Of a DNA stretch of 64,000 nucleotides, positions 44,299 to 52,947 are shown piece by piece; position 1 is the first letter of the stretch, and the number at the start of each line of letters is the position of its first letter. Origin of the DNA: Streptomyces venezuelae (lineage in GTDB: Bacteria > Actinomycetota > Actinomycetes > Streptomycetales > Streptomycetaceae); the NCBI RefSeq assembly GCF_008642335.1, contig NZ_CP029191.1, forward strand, positions 3,534,001 through 3,598,000, given 5' to 3'. A program made the translations under genes and the position numbers. A model generated the notes under the pieces. It was not told the DNA's origin. It was given only the letters and a program-made list of their open reading frames with translations, and made no database searches.

Positions 44299-44958
44299 GT
44301 GGCCACCGCCGTCCCCGCCGAGCGGGACGCGGTGGCCGGAGCACTGACGGAGACGGCGACCGGGGCGTCTGCCGACGTCCTCGCCGTCGGCGTCGGCCCC
44401 GCCGCCGCGGCGGCCGGCACGGCGACCGCGCTCGCCCGCGCCGCCGCCGAGGGGCGGCCCTACACCCTCGTCGTGTCGGCCGGCATCGGCGGCGGCTTCC
44501 AGCCGGACGCCCCCGTCGGCTCCCTCGTCGTCGCCGACGAGATCACCGTCGCCGACCTGGGCGCCGAGACCCCGGAAGGGTTCGCGCCCGTCACCGAGCT
44601 GGGCTTCGGCGCCGTCACCCACCGTCCGCCGGCCTCCCTCGTACGGGAGCTGGCCGACGTCTCCGGTGCCGCGACCGGCACCGTCCTCACCGTCTCCACC
44701 GTGACCGGCTCCGCCGAGCGCGCCGCCGCCCTGCGGCTGCGGCACCCCCGCGCGCTGGCCGAGGCGATGGAGGGGTTCGGCGTCGCCGAGGCCGCCGTAC
44801 TGCACGGCCTGCCCGTCCTCGAGATCCGCGCCGTCTCCAATCCCGTCGGCCCGCGCGACCGCGCCGCCTGGCGGATCGGCGACGCGCTGTCCGCGCTGAG
44901 CGACGCGTTCGGGAAGTTCGCGCCGGTACTGAGGAGTTGCACCACACATGACCGATAG
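44299..44958 (+). CDS. mqnB: Futalosine hydrolase
   Basis: It removes hypoxanthine from futalosine in the alternative menaquinone pathway, in the cytoplasm. The nucleosidase fold shows VLAVGVGPAAAAAGTA, VVSAGIGGGFQP, the substrate segment AMEGFGVAEAAVLHG with catalytic Glu, and VSNPVGPRDRAAWRI. From GTG 44299 it has 219 residues, but the first beta strand RVLVATAV would be cut. A CTG at 44263, in frame and preceded by AAGGA at 8 nt, would restore it with LTPHAAPAPRVLV; that is probably the real start. It overlaps mqnD by 11 nt. Confidence 0.9.
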   Translation: MATAVPAERDAVAGALTETATGASADVLAVGVGPAAAAAGTATALARAAAEGRPYTLVVSAGIGGGFQPDAPVGSLVVADEITVADLGAETPEGFAPVTELGFGAVTHRPPASLVRELADVSGAATGTVLTVSTVTGSAERAAALRLRHPRALAEAMEGFGVAEAAVLHGLPVLEIRAVSNPVGPRDRAAWRIGDALSALSDAFGKFAPVLRSCTTHDR

Positions 44959-45847
44959 CCCCGCCGGCGCCGAGACCCCCGCCGCCCCCCTGCGCATCGC
45001 GTACTCGCCCTGCCCCAACGACACGTTCGTCTTCGACGCGTGGGCGCACGGCCGGGTGCCCGGCGCGCCCGCCCTCGACGTCACGTTCGCCGACATCGAC
45101 ATCACGAACGGCATCGCGGAGCGCGCCGCGTCCGCCTCCGAGACGTCCGACCTGGACGTCCTGAAGGTGTCGTACGCCGTGCTCCCGTACGTCCTCGACG
45201 CGTACGCGCTGCTGCCCTGCGGCGGCGCGCTCGGGCGTGGCTGCGGGCCGCTCGTCCTGACGCGCGAGCCGGGCGTCGACCTGACCGGCAGGACCGTCGC
45301 CGTGCCGAGCGAGAAGTCGACGGCATATCTGCTCTTCCGCCTCTGGGCCGCGGACACGCTGTCCGGCGGCGGTGTCGGCGAGATCGTGGTGCTGCCCTTC
45401 GACCAGATCATGCCCGCGGTGCGCGACGGCAGGGTCGACGCGGGCCTGGTCATCCACGAGGCGCGCTTCACGTACCAGAACTACGGTCTGCACTGCCTCG
45501 CCGACATGGGCGAGCACTGGGAGTCCACCACGGGGCTGCCGATCCCGCTCGGCGCGATCATCGCGAAGCGGTCGCTGGGCGCGGAGCGGCTGCGCGCCCT
45601 CGCCGACGCGGCCCGCACCTCGGTGCGGATGGCGTGGGACGACCCGGAGGCGTCGCGCCCGTACGTCCTGGAGCACGCCCAGGAGATGGACCCGGCCGTG
45701 GCGGACCAGCACATCGGGTTGTACGTGAACGAGTTCACCGCCGACCTCGGCGAGAGCGGCTACGCGGCGGTCCGCGGGCTGCTGACCCGCGCCGCGGCCG
45801 AGGGACTCGTGCCGCCCCTCGGCCCGGACGCTCTGTCGTTTCCCTAG
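44948..45847 (+). CDS. mqnD: 1,4-dihydroxy-6-naphthoate synthase
   Basis: A 299-residue enzyme that converts cyclic de-hypoxanthine futalosine to 1,4-dihydroxy-6-naphthoate, a menaquinone precursor. The MqnA/MqnD fold is recognised by IAYSPCPNDTFVFDAWAHG at the start, LDVLKVSYAVLPYVLDAY and VIHEARFTYQNYGLHCL with the catalytic His. Its gene follows mqnB as in S. coelicolor (SCO4327 and SCO4326). It faces the cold-shock gene; the gap 45848-45890 shows no strong hairpin. Confidence 0.96.
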   Translation: MTDSPAGAETPAAPLRIAYSPCPNDTFVFDAWAHGRVPGAPALDVTFADIDITNGIAERAASASETSDLDVLKVSYAVLPYVLDAYALLPCGGALGRGCGPLVLTREPGVDLTGRTVAVPSEKSTAYLLFRLWAADTLSGGGVGEIVVLPFDQIMPAVRDGRVDAGLVIHEARFTYQNYGLHCLADMGEHWESTTGLPIPLGAIIAKRSLGAERLRALADAARTSVRMAWDDPEASRPYVLEHAQEMDPAVADQHIGLYVNEFTADLGESGYAAVRGLLTRAAAEGLVPPLGPDALSFP

Positions 45848-45890
45848 CGGATCTTGAGCCGCCGCCGGGGAACACGGGCGCTGCCCCGCT

Positions 45891-46274
45891 CTACACGTCC
45901 AGCTGGTCCGCCACCGCCCGCAGCAGGCCCGCGATCTTCGCGCCGGACGCCTTGTCGGGGTAGCGGCCCTTTTCCAGCATGGGTGTGATGTTCTCGAGCA
46001 GGGTCGTCAAATCCTGGACGATCGACGCCAGTTCATCGGGTTTCCGTCGCTGCGCGGCCGCGACCGATGGCGTGGGGTCGAGAATCGCCACGGAAAGGGC
46101 CTGGTCACCGCGTTGTCCCGCGACCACGCCGAATTCGACGCGCTGGCCTGGCTTGAGTGTGTCGACGCCGGCGGGCAGTACTGAGGAATGCACGAAGACG
46201 TCGCCGCCGTCGTCGCGGGAGAGAAAGCCGAAGCCCTTCTCGCTGTTGAACCACTTGACCTTGCCGGTAGGCAC
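45891..46274 (-). CDS. Cold-shock-domain protein with C-terminal extension
   Basis: A 127-residue protein. Residues 1-66 are a cold-shock domain with RNP1 KGFGFLSRD and RNP2 DVFVHSSVL, which bind single-stranded nucleic acid. Unlike the 67-residue Csp proteins it carries a helical extension of about 55 residues (LASIVQDLTTLLENITPML), possibly for dimerisation. GTG at 46274 has GAGGAC 5 nt upstream. The 194-nt leader/divergent region upstream contains short TCGTAC repeats but no known thermosensor. Confidence 0.92.
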   Translation of the reverse strand: MPTGKVKWFNSEKGFGFLSRDDGGDVFVHSSVLPAGVDTLKPGQRVEFGVVAGQRGDQALSVAILDPTPSVAAAQRRKPDELASIVQDLTTLLENITPMLEKGRYPDKASGAKIAGLLRAVADQLDV

Positions 46275-46456
46275 GTGAAGTCCTCGTCCTCGTACTCGTC
46301 GTACTCGTCTGTGCCGGGCCCGCCCGCCTGGGAACGACGGGGCGAAAACGGCTCTGGATAGCACTACAGCGGGTCGCCCGACCCGCCAGGAACCAAGACT
46401 ATTGGTCCGTGGGCCGGTGACAAGACGTCCCTGGATTCTTCCTTCGGGCTGGGAAC

Positions 46457-46462
46457 TACCCT
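46457..46462 (+). promoter_or_regulatory. -10 box of leaderless small membrane gene
   Basis: TACCCT ends 6 nt before the GTG at 46469. Confidence 0.5.
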
Positions 46463-46468
46463 GGTCGG

Positions 46469-46720
46469 GTGCGTGACAAAACCCAAGCGAATTCCACCGG
46501 GCCGGGCGACGGAATGGTCCGGACCGGAGCAATCGTCTTCTTCGTCGGAGCCGTGGCCACACTGGTCACGGTGGCCCCGCTGTTCCTGGGCACCGATCCC
46601 TTTCCGTCCATCGCGTACGCGGTGTGCATGCTGATGGGCATCGGCTTCCTCATCGCCGGGGCCGGGGTGCTGCGTGGCATCGCCTTCCAGCGTCGGCAGG
46701 CCAGGTCCGGCACCGGCTGA
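46469..46720 (+). CDS. Small membrane protein of unknown function
   Basis: An 83-residue protein with two helices, MVRTGAIVFFVGAVATLVTV and PSIAYAVCMLMGIGFLIAGAGV, and a basic tail. It is divergent from the cold-shock gene. Similar small proteins occur at this position in other Streptomyces as far as I recall. It starts with GTG directly downstream of a TACCCT box. No partner suggests a function. Confidence 0.75.
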   Translation: MRDKTQANSTGPGDGMVRTGAIVFFVGAVATLVTVAPLFLGTDPFPSIAYAVCMLMGIGFLIAGAGVLRGIAFQRRQARSGTG

Positions 46721-46747
46721 CGTCGCCCGGCACCGGCTCGTCCCGCG

Positions 46748-47377
46748 CTAGCCGACGGCGTTCCCCGCCACCTGCGCATCGAGCCACGCCGGGAACTCCG
46801 CGAGGCCGCCGAGGACGACGTCGGCGCCCGCCGCGCGCAGTTCCGCTGCGTCGCACGGTCCGGTCGCCACCGCCACGGAGAGCGCGCCCGCCGTACGCGC
46901 GCCGCGTACATCGCCGGTGTGGTCCCCGACGTACACCGTCGCGCCGTGCTCGCGCAGCGCCTCGGCCTTCGCCTCCGCCCACAGCCAGCCGATGACCGCG
47001 TCGGCGTCGATGCCGAGGTGCGCCAGGTGCAGCTTCGCGTTGGGCTCGTGCTTGGCGGTCACCACGATCGCGCGGCCGCCGTGCGCGTGCACCGCGGCGA
47101 TGGCCTCACGGGCGCCCGCCATCGCGAGGGTCGGCTCGATGGCGTGTGTGGTGTAGATCTCGCGGTAGAGGTCGGCCGTCTCCGCGATCTCCTCCTCGGG
47201 GAACCAGTTCCGCAGCTCCTGCTCCAGCGGCGGGCCGAGCCGCGTGACCGCCAGGTCGGCGTCGATGTACGTCCCCGTCCTCGCGGTGAGCGCCTGATAG
47301 GCGGCCTTGATGCCGGGCCGGGAGTCGATCAGGGTCATGTCGAGGTCGAAGCCGACGGTCAGGGTGTGTGCAGTCAT
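46748..47377 (-). CDS. HAD-family hydrolase
   Basis: A 209-residue phosphatase-type protein. Motif I is FDLDMTLIDSRPG, where the second Asp is the acid and the first the nucleophile, motif II is VVTAKHE, and motif IV is VGDHTGDVRGARTAGA. The cap domain lies at about 25-85. It resembles phosphoglycolate phosphatase-like enzymes; substrate unknown. ATG at 47377 is chosen over the in-frame ATG 9 nt upstream, though neither has a clear ribosome site. Confidence 0.88.
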   Translation of the reverse strand: MTAHTLTVGFDLDMTLIDSRPGIKAAYQALTARTGTYIDADLAVTRLGPPLEQELRNWFPEEEIAETADLYREIYTTHAIEPTLAMAGAREAIAAVHAHGGRAIVVTAKHEPNAKLHLAHLGIDADAVIGWLWAEAKAEALREHGATVYVGDHTGDVRGARTAGALSVAVATGPCDAAELRAAGADVVLGGLAEFPAWLDAQVAGNAVG

Positions 47378-47421
47378 GCGCCCCATTGTGCCGAGGGCGG
47401 CGACCCGGCCCGCCCCTACAC

Positions 47422-47440
47422 TTAGCCCACCCTTACCTCC
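47422..47440 (+). promoter_or_regulatory. Degenerate iron box before the siderophore importer
   Basis: TTAGCCCACCCTTACCTCC keeps the TTAG and ACCT half sites of the IdeR/DmdR1 box (TTAGGTTAGGCTAACCTAA) at the right spacing, 11 of 19 positions in all. It lies 21 nt before the first permease gene, where an iron repressor would act. Confidence 0.4.
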
Positions 47441-47460
47441 CGGTGAAACGAGCCCAGCCG

Positions 47461-48495
47461 ATGTCTGTGCCCGGCCAACCGCCTGCGCCTGTCCGACTGT
47501 CTGTGCCCGTCCGACGCGTCACCGTCCTCACGGCGGCCGTCGTGGCCCTGCTCCTCGCCATCCTGCTCAGCCTCGCCGTCGGGGCCCGCGCCATCGCGCC
47601 GTCCGCCGTCTTCGACGCGCTGCTGCACGGCGGGCACGGCGACGCCGCCGAGGTCATACGCGAGATGCGGGTCCCCCGCACCGTGACCGGCGTGCTCGTC
47701 GGCGCCTCCCTCGCGCTGGCCGGCACCGTCCTGCAGGGCATCACCCGCAACCCCATCGCCGACCCCGGCATCCTCGGCATCAGCCAGGGCGCCTCCGTCG
47801 CCGTGGTCCTCGCCATCGCCTACGCCGGAGTGCACACCCTCACCGGCTACGTCTGGTGGGCGTTCGTGGGCGCCGGGCTCGCGTCCGTCGCCGTCCACGC
47901 CATCGCGTCCGGCGGCCGGGGCGGCGCGACGCCCGTGAAACTCGCGCTCGGCGGCGCCGCCGTCAACGCACTGCTCGTCTCCGTCACCACCGGCGTCCTC
48001 ACCACCAAGGCGTCCGCGCTCGACGAGTTCCGGTTCTGGCAGGTCGGCTCGCTCTCCGGCCGCGACGCCGACATCGTCGGCCGGATCTGGCCGTTCCTGC
48101 TCGTGGGTCTCCTGCTCGTCCTCGCGGTCGCCCGCGGCCTGGACGCGCTCGCGCTGGGCGAGGACGTCGCGAAGGGCATCGGCCAGAACGTCGCCGCGGT
48201 ACGGATCGTCGGCGGGCTCGGCGCGACCGTCCTCACCGCCGCGGGCGTGGCCGCCGCGGGCCCCCTCGCGTTCATCGGCCTCGCCGTCCCGCACATCGCC
48301 CGCGCGCTCATCGGCGGCGACCACCGCTGGGTGCTGCCGCTCGCCGCCCTCATCGGGCCCGTGATGCTGCTGGTCTCCGACACCGTCGGGCGCATCGTCT
48401 TCCCGCCGAGCGAGGTGCCCGCCGGGGTGATGACCGCGCTCATCGGGGTGCCGTTCCTCGTGACGCTCGTCCGCAGGAAGGCGGTGGCCGCGTGA
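47461..48495 (+). CDS. FecCD-type iron-siderophore ABC permease
   Basis: A 344-residue membrane protein of the BtuC/FecCD family with about ten helices. Family segments include [19 protein letters not shown], then [19 protein letters not shown], and [15 protein letters not shown] near the ATPase contact. It forms the pore with the next permease. It is the first of four coupled genes for uptake of a ferric siderophore. No biosynthetic gene is adjacent, so the ligand may be its own or a foreign siderophore. Confidence 0.94.
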   Translation: MSVPGQPPAPVRLSVPVRRVTVLTAAVVALLLAILLSLAVGARAIAPSAVFDALLHGGHGDAAEVIREMRVPRTVTGVLVGASLALAGTVLQGITRNPIADPGILGISQGASVAVVLAIAYAGVHTLTGYVWWAFVGAGLASVAVHAIASGGRGGATPVKLALGGAAVNALLVSVTTGVLTTKASALDEFRFWQVGSLSGRDADIVGRIWPFLLVGLLLVLAVARGLDALALGEDVAKGIGQNVAAVRIVGGLGATVLTAAGVAAAGPLAFIGLAVPHIARALIGGDHRWVLPLAALIGPVMLLVSDTVGRIVFPPSEVPAGVMTALIGVPFLVTLVRRKAVAA

Positions 48496-49562
48496 GTACG
48501 GTCGCGTCGGCCCGGGTCCGGCCCGCCGGGTACGCGGTGCTGCGGGTGCGCCGCGCCGCCTTCCTCGTGCATCGGAGGGCCACCGCGGTCGGGGCCGTGC
48601 TCACCGTGCTGCTCGCGGCGGGCTGTCTCGCGTACCTCTGTGTCGGAGAGTCCTTCGTCCACCCCGTCGAGGCCCTGAAGGTCGTCCTCGGGCAGCCCTC
48701 CCCCGACGAGCTGGTCGTCGGCACGCTCCGCGAACCCCGCATGGTGGTGGGCCTGTTGGTCGGCGCCGCGTTCGGGGTGGCGGGCGCGCTCATCCAGACC
48801 GTCGCCCGCAACCCCCTCGCCAGCCCCGACATCATCGGCATCAGCCACGGCGCGAGCGCGCTGACCGTCGGCGCGCTGACCCTCGGCGTCACCTCGTACA
48901 CCGTCCTGCCCTACCTGTCCGTGCTCGGCGGGATCACCGCGGCCGCCCTCGTGTACGTCTTCGCGTGGCGCGGCGGACTGCACGCCGCCCGCTTCGTCCT
49001 CATCGGCATCGGCTTCGCCGTCGCCCTGCGCTCCGTGACGACGCTGTTCATGACCAAGGGCGACTACCTCGTCGCCCAGCAGGCGCAGATCTGGATGACG
49101 GGCTCCCTCAACGGCCGCGGCTGGGCCGAGGCGAACCCGCTCGCCCTGACCCTGCTCGTCCTGCTGCCCTTCGTCCTGTGGGCGGCCCGCGCCCAGCGCG
49201 CGGTCGGCCTGGACGACGACACGACGACGGCCCTCGGGACGCGCCTCGGCCACGTACGCCTCGGGCTCGTCCTCCTCGGCGTCGTCCTCGCCTCGGTGGC
49301 GACCGGCGCCGCGGGCCCCGTGGACTTCGTGGCGCTCCTCGCCCCGCAGACCGCCCGCAGGCTGACCCGCACCGCGCAGCTCCCCCTGCTGTGCTCGGCG
49401 CTGCTCGGCGCCCTCATCGTCGTCCTCGCCGACCTCCTCGCCCGGCGGCTCTTCTCCCCCACCGAGCTGCCCGTCGGCGTCCTCACCGCGGCCGTCGGAG
49501 CGCCCTGTCTGATCTGGCTCATCGTCCGCAGCCGAACCGTCCGCCCTGGAGGCACGCCGTGA
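48492..49562 (+). CDS. FecCD-type iron-siderophore ABC permease, second subunit
   Basis: A 356-residue membrane protein of the same family as its neighbour, with [20 protein letters not shown], then [20 protein letters not shown], and [15 protein letters not shown]. Starts in a GTGA overlap with the upstream permease and ends in a GTGA overlap with the ATPase. The two permeases are different enough to form a heterodimer as in FepD/FepG. Confidence 0.94.
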   Translation: MSTVASARVRPAGYAVLRVRRAAFLVHRRATAVGAVLTVLLAAGCLAYLCVGESFVHPVEALKVVLGQPSPDELVVGTLREPRMVVGLLVGAAFGVAGALIQTVARNPLASPDIIGISHGASALTVGALTLGVTSYTVLPYLSVLGGITAAALVYVFAWRGGLHAARFVLIGIGFAVALRSVTTLFMTKGDYLVAQQAQIWMTGSLNGRGWAEANPLALTLLVLLPFVLWAARAQRAVGLDDDTTTALGTRLGHVRLGLVLLGVVLASVATGAAGPVDFVALLAPQTARRLTRTAQLPLLCSALLGALIVVLADLLARRLFSPTELPVGVLTAAVGAPCLIWLIVRSRTVRPGGTP

Positions 49563-50380
49563 CCGCCGCCCGACTGACGGCCCGCGAACTGACCCTCGCC
49601 TACGAGGACCGCACGGTCGTCGAGAACCTCGACCTCACCGTCCCCGACGGAAAGGTCACCGTGATCGTCGGCCCCAACGCCTGCGGCAAGTCCACGACCC
49701 TGCGGGCCCTCGGCCGGCTTCTCAAGCCGCGGAGCGGCGCCGTCCTCCTCGACGGCGCGTCCCTCGCCACGCTCCCCACCAAGAAGATCGCCCAGCAGAT
49801 CGGGCTGCTCCCGCAGACACCCGTCGCACCCGAGGCGATCACCGTCGCCGACCTCGTGGCGCGCGGCCGCCAGCCGCACCAGCGCTGGTGGCAGCAGTGG
49901 TCGGACGCGGACGAGAAGGCGGTGACGGAGGCGATGGAACGCACCGACGTCGTCCCGCTCGCCGAGCGGCCCGTCGACGAGCTGTCGGGCGGCCAGCGCC
50001 AGCGCGTGTGGATCGCGATGGCCCTCGCCCAGGACACCGGCCTGCTCCTCCTCGACGAGCCGACCACCTACCTCGACATCTCCCACCAGGTCGAAGTCCT
50101 CGACCTGGTACGCCAGTTGAACCACGAACGCGGCCGCACGGTCGTGGTCGTCCTGCACGACCTGAACCAGGCCGCGCGCTACGCCGACCACCTCGTCGCC
50201 ATGAAGGACGGCGAGGTCGTCGCGGAGGGCGCGCCCGGCAAGACCGTCACCGAAGAGCTCGTGCGCGAGGTCTTCGGCCTGGAGTGCGTGGTGGTCCCCG
50301 ACCCCGTGACCGGCTCCCCGCTGGTCGTCCCCGGGGCGCCGTGGACGGCGACCGCAGCCCTCCCCTCCCATCCCGCCTGA
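49559..50380 (+). CDS. Iron-siderophore ABC transporter ATP-binding protein
   Basis: A 273-residue ATPase of the FepC type. Walker A is [10 protein letters not shown] loop [10 protein letters not shown], signature [13 protein letters not shown], Walker [13 protein letters not shown], followed by the switch His in [14 protein letters not shown]. It powers the two permeases encoded upstream. GTG start overlaps the preceding stop. Confidence 0.95.
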   Translation: MTAARLTARELTLAYEDRTVVENLDLTVPDGKVTVIVGPNACGKSTTLRALGRLLKPRSGAVLLDGASLATLPTKKIAQQIGLLPQTPVAPEAITVADLVARGRQPHQRWWQQWSDADEKAVTEAMERTDVVPLAERPVDELSGGQRQRVWIAMALAQDTGLLLLDEPTTYLDISHQVEVLDLVRQLNHERGRTVVVVLHDLNQAARYADHLVAMKDGEVVAEGAPGKTVTEELVREVFGLECVVVPDPVTGSPLVVPGAPWTATAALPSHPA

Positions 50381-50416
50381 CCCCTCCCGCCTGACCCCAT
50401 GAAAGGCGTCCCCACC

Positions 50417-51397
50417 ATGCCCCGTCTCCGCTCCCCCCTCCGCCGCCGCGCGCTCCGCACCGGCTCCCTCGCCCTCACCGGCGCGCTCGCGCTGGCCGCC
50501 TGCGGCTCGTCCGACTCCGACGGCACCGCGGCGGGCTCCGGCGAGACCCACACCGTCAAGACGGCCATGGGCGACGTGAACGTGCCCGTGGACCCGCGCC
50601 GCGTCGTCGTCCTCGACACCGCCGAACTGGACTCCGCGATCACCCTCGGCGTGAAACCGGTCGGCTCCACACACGTCGAGGCGTCGTCCGGGTTCCCCGG
50701 TTACCTGCCGAAGGACGAGGTCAGCGGCATCAAGGACGTCGGCGAGATGATGACGCCCAACATGGAGGCCATCGCCGCCCTGAAGCCCGACCTCATCCTG
50801 ACGTCGAAGATCCGGCACGCCGCCAAGTACGACCAGCTCAAGGCGATCGCGCCGACCGTCATGACGGAGACGACCGGCTACCCCTGGAAGGAGAACTTCC
50901 AGGTGCACGCCGACGCACTCGGCAGGCGGGCCGAGGCGAAGAAGGTCGTCGCCGACTACCGCGCCCACACGCGGAAGGTCACCAAGGCCATCGGCGGCCC
51001 CGCCAAGGCCGAGCAGACGAAGGTCAACGTCCTGCGCTTCATCGAGGGCGCCGACATCCGCCTCTACGGCGACCGGAGCTACATCGCCACCCTCCTCAAG
51101 GACGTCGGCCTCGGCCGCGCCCCGATCTCCGCGAAGGCCAAGGACGGCTTCTCCTACGACCTCTCCCCCGAGAAGATCGACCTCGCGGACACGGACGTCA
51201 TCTTCCGCTCCACGTACGGCGATCCGAAGAAGTCCAAGGAGACGCAGACCGTGGGCAGCGGCCTGTGGAAGAACATGAGGGCGGTGAAGTCCGGCAACGT
51301 CCACACCGTCGACGACGAGCTGTGGATCCAGGGCATCGGCTACACCGCGGCGGACCGGATCCTGGCCGAGATGCAGGCCGACCTCACGGAGAAGTAG
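50417..51397 (+). CDS. Iron-siderophore ABC transporter substrate-binding lipoprotein
   Basis: A 326-residue lipoprotein of the FepB/FhuD fold. The Arg-rich N-region and hydrophobic core end in lipobox LALAAC. The mature part contains VDPRRVVVLDTAELDSAITLG and LKPDLILTSKIRH, typical of helical-backbone siderophore binders. ATG at 50417 has AAAGG about 10 nt upstream; an ATG 18 nt earlier has no ribosome site. Last gene of the four-gene operon, 36 nt after the ATPase. Confidence 0.93.
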   Translation: MPRLRSPLRRRALRTGSLALTGALALAACGSSDSDGTAAGSGETHTVKTAMGDVNVPVDPRRVVVLDTAELDSAITLGVKPVGSTHVEASSGFPGYLPKDEVSGIKDVGEMMTPNMEAIAALKPDLILTSKIRHAAKYDQLKAIAPTVMTETTGYPWKENFQVHADALGRRAEAKKVVADYRAHTRKVTKAIGGPAKAEQTKVNVLRFIEGADIRLYGDRSYIATLLKDVGLGRAPISAKAKDGFSYDLSPEKIDLADTDVIFRSTYGDPKKSKETQTVGSGLWKNMRAVKSGNVHTVDDELWIQGIGYTAADRILAEMQADLTEK

Positions 51398-51409
51398 GGA
51401 CCCGTCCGC

Positions 51410-52489
51410 TCAGGGCCGTTGCCGCTGCGACCTCCACAGCAGGAACAGCGCGGAGGCGACGGCCGCCCCCCGCACCACCCACGGCCAGGTGTCGGCGATG
51501 GCGTCGCTCATGTGCCCGTCCCTGATCGGGTCGCCCCAGCGCCCGTCGCCGCGCCCCCACAACCAGGTGATCCCCGCGGCCACCGCGAGGGTCGGCAGCC
51601 CGATCACGGCGAACTTCACCTCGGCGCGGGTGAGCCTGCGGGAGGCGTAGGCGATGAGCCAGCCGACGCCGAGGACCACGAGGTTGCCGAGGACCGCGCC
51701 GACGGCGAGGAGCGCGGCGGCGAGCAGGAGCAGCGGGTTGCTGAACGTCGGCCCCGTGCCGACGGCGGCCCGCGGCAGCCGCCACCGGCGCCGGCCCGGC
51801 TCCTCGACGGCTTCCTCGTACGCGGCCTCCTCCGCGCCCTCTTCCTCCTCCTCTGCCTCCTCCTCGGCCTCGCGCGCCTTCTTGGCGCCCGCCTTGGCCG
51901 GGGGCTTGAGGAGTTCGGGGATCTCGATGCCACCGACGAAGCCGGGGACGCTGTCGGCGTGCCCGAACGGGCTGCTGTCCACGCGCCACCAGTCGGGCTG
52001 CGCGTCGCTGGGCCCCAGTTCGTCGATGCCCGCGAGGTGGGGTGGCGCGGCGCCCTCGAAGAGGTCGGGCGGGCGGCGTGGGTCGGGGATCCGCGACGCG
52101 TCGGGGGGCTCGGGGGCGGCCGGAGCCTCCGGGGTCCTCTTCGTGGTGCGGCGGGGCTTCGGTACGCGGAGGGCGCGCGGTTTCGCCGGTGCGTCGCCGG
52201 GCGCGGCCTCGGGGGCCCGGCCCGGCGTGTGTCCCGGTACGTCGCTCTGTACGTCCCCGGAGGCGCCGCCCGCCGCCTCCACGACCTCTTCCGGGGTGCC
52301 GAGGCGGGCGAGGATGCGGCGGACGGACGCGGGGCTGTCGCCGGTGGCCCCTTCCCTGCCCCGGTCGATCCGATTCCGCAGGTCGGCGACCAGCCGCATC
52401 CGGTCGCCGGACGGCAACTGCCGCTGCTGGGCCAGGTCTCCGACCCGGCTCAGATAGTCGTAGACCAGCTGATCGCTCTCGATCCCCAC
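51410..52489 (-). CDS. Membrane protein with N-terminal HAAS-like domain
   Basis: A 359-residue protein. The first 70 residues (DQLVYDYLSRVGDLAQQRQL, then RMRLVADLRNRIDRGR and RRILARLGTPEEVV) resemble the HAAS/DUF1700 domain found in bacterial signalling proteins. A long Pro/Ala and Glu-rich linker (70-235) includes an acidic run EEEAEEEEEG. Four hydrophobic helices end the protein. Function unknown; a sensor or regulator of membrane state is possible. GTG at 52489 has GGGG 5 nt upstream. It is convergent with the siderophore operon. Confidence 0.75.
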   Translation of the reverse strand: MGIESDQLVYDYLSRVGDLAQQRQLPSGDRMRLVADLRNRIDRGREGATGDSPASVRRILARLGTPEEVVEAAGGASGDVQSDVPGHTPGRAPEAAPGDAPAKPRALRVPKPRRTTKRTPEAPAAPEPPDASRIPDPRRPPDLFEGAAPPHLAGIDELGPSDAQPDWWRVDSSPFGHADSVPGFVGGIEIPELLKPPAKAGAKKAREAEEEAEEEEEGAEEAAYEEAVEEPGRRRWRLPRAAVGTGPTFSNPLLLLAAALLAVGAVLGNLVVLGVGWLIAYASRRLTRAEVKFAVIGLPTLAVAAGITWLWGRGDGRWGDPIRDGHMSDAIADTWPWVVRGAAVASALFLLWRSQRQRP

Positions 52490-52688
52490 GAAGTCCCCTC
52501 CGGGGCGGCTGCTTTGACGCGCCGCTGTTGTACCACCCAGCGCTCTCGACGGTACCTTCTCCGGAGACCCTAGGGGTCGGCCTCCGTCTCAAGGTGTAGG
52601 GGCTCCGCCACAGGTTGCACCCCAGGCCGAGGGGCGGGTTGCACCGCAGGCCGATGTGCGGGGGACGCGCGGAAACCATCATGGACAC
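52490..52688. other. Intergenic stretch
   Basis: The 199 nt between the HAAS-like gene and the small gene at 52689 contain a GC-poor patch near 52560 but no ORF. A direct repeat (GGTTGCACC and GGTTGCACCGCAGGCCGAT-like) is visible at about 52612-52655. Nothing else is supported. Confidence 0.5.
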
Positions 52689-52877
52689 ATGAGCGCAACC
52701 ACCTTCACCCCCGCGTCCGCCCAGTCGTCCGCCGACCCCGGCGCCGTGCCGCACGGCGCCCCGCACCCGCGCGGCATCGGCGGTGCCCTGCGCGCCGCCA
52801 AGGTCCTCGTGAGCGCCGCGTTCGGCGTCGTCGTACTCGGCGAGTTCGCCGAGGAAGCGGGCGTACGACCCCGCTGA
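52689..52877 (+). CDS. Small protein with one hydrophobic helix
   Basis: A 62-residue product whose C-terminal half has a short membrane-like helix (ALRAAKVLVSAAFGVVVLGEF) followed by AEEAGVRPR. N-terminal half is low in complexity. CATCAT ends 6 nt before the ATG, a weak leaderless-type -10. Such small proteins are common in Streptomyces; function unknown. Confidence 0.55.
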   Translation: MSATTFTPASAQSSADPGAVPHGAPHPRGIGGALRAAKVLVSAAFGVVVLGEFAEEAGVRPR

Positions 52878-52935
52878 CGTCCCGACGGCCGGGGCACGCC
52901 CGCCCGTTCTCCGCCGCCCACCGATCTCGGTCCAC

Positions 52936-52941
52936 TAAAGT
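52936..52941 (+). promoter_or_regulatory. -10 box of leaderless GT87 gene
   Basis: TAAAGT ends 6 nt before the GTG at 52948. Confidence 0.5.
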
Positions 52942-52947
52942 CACGCC

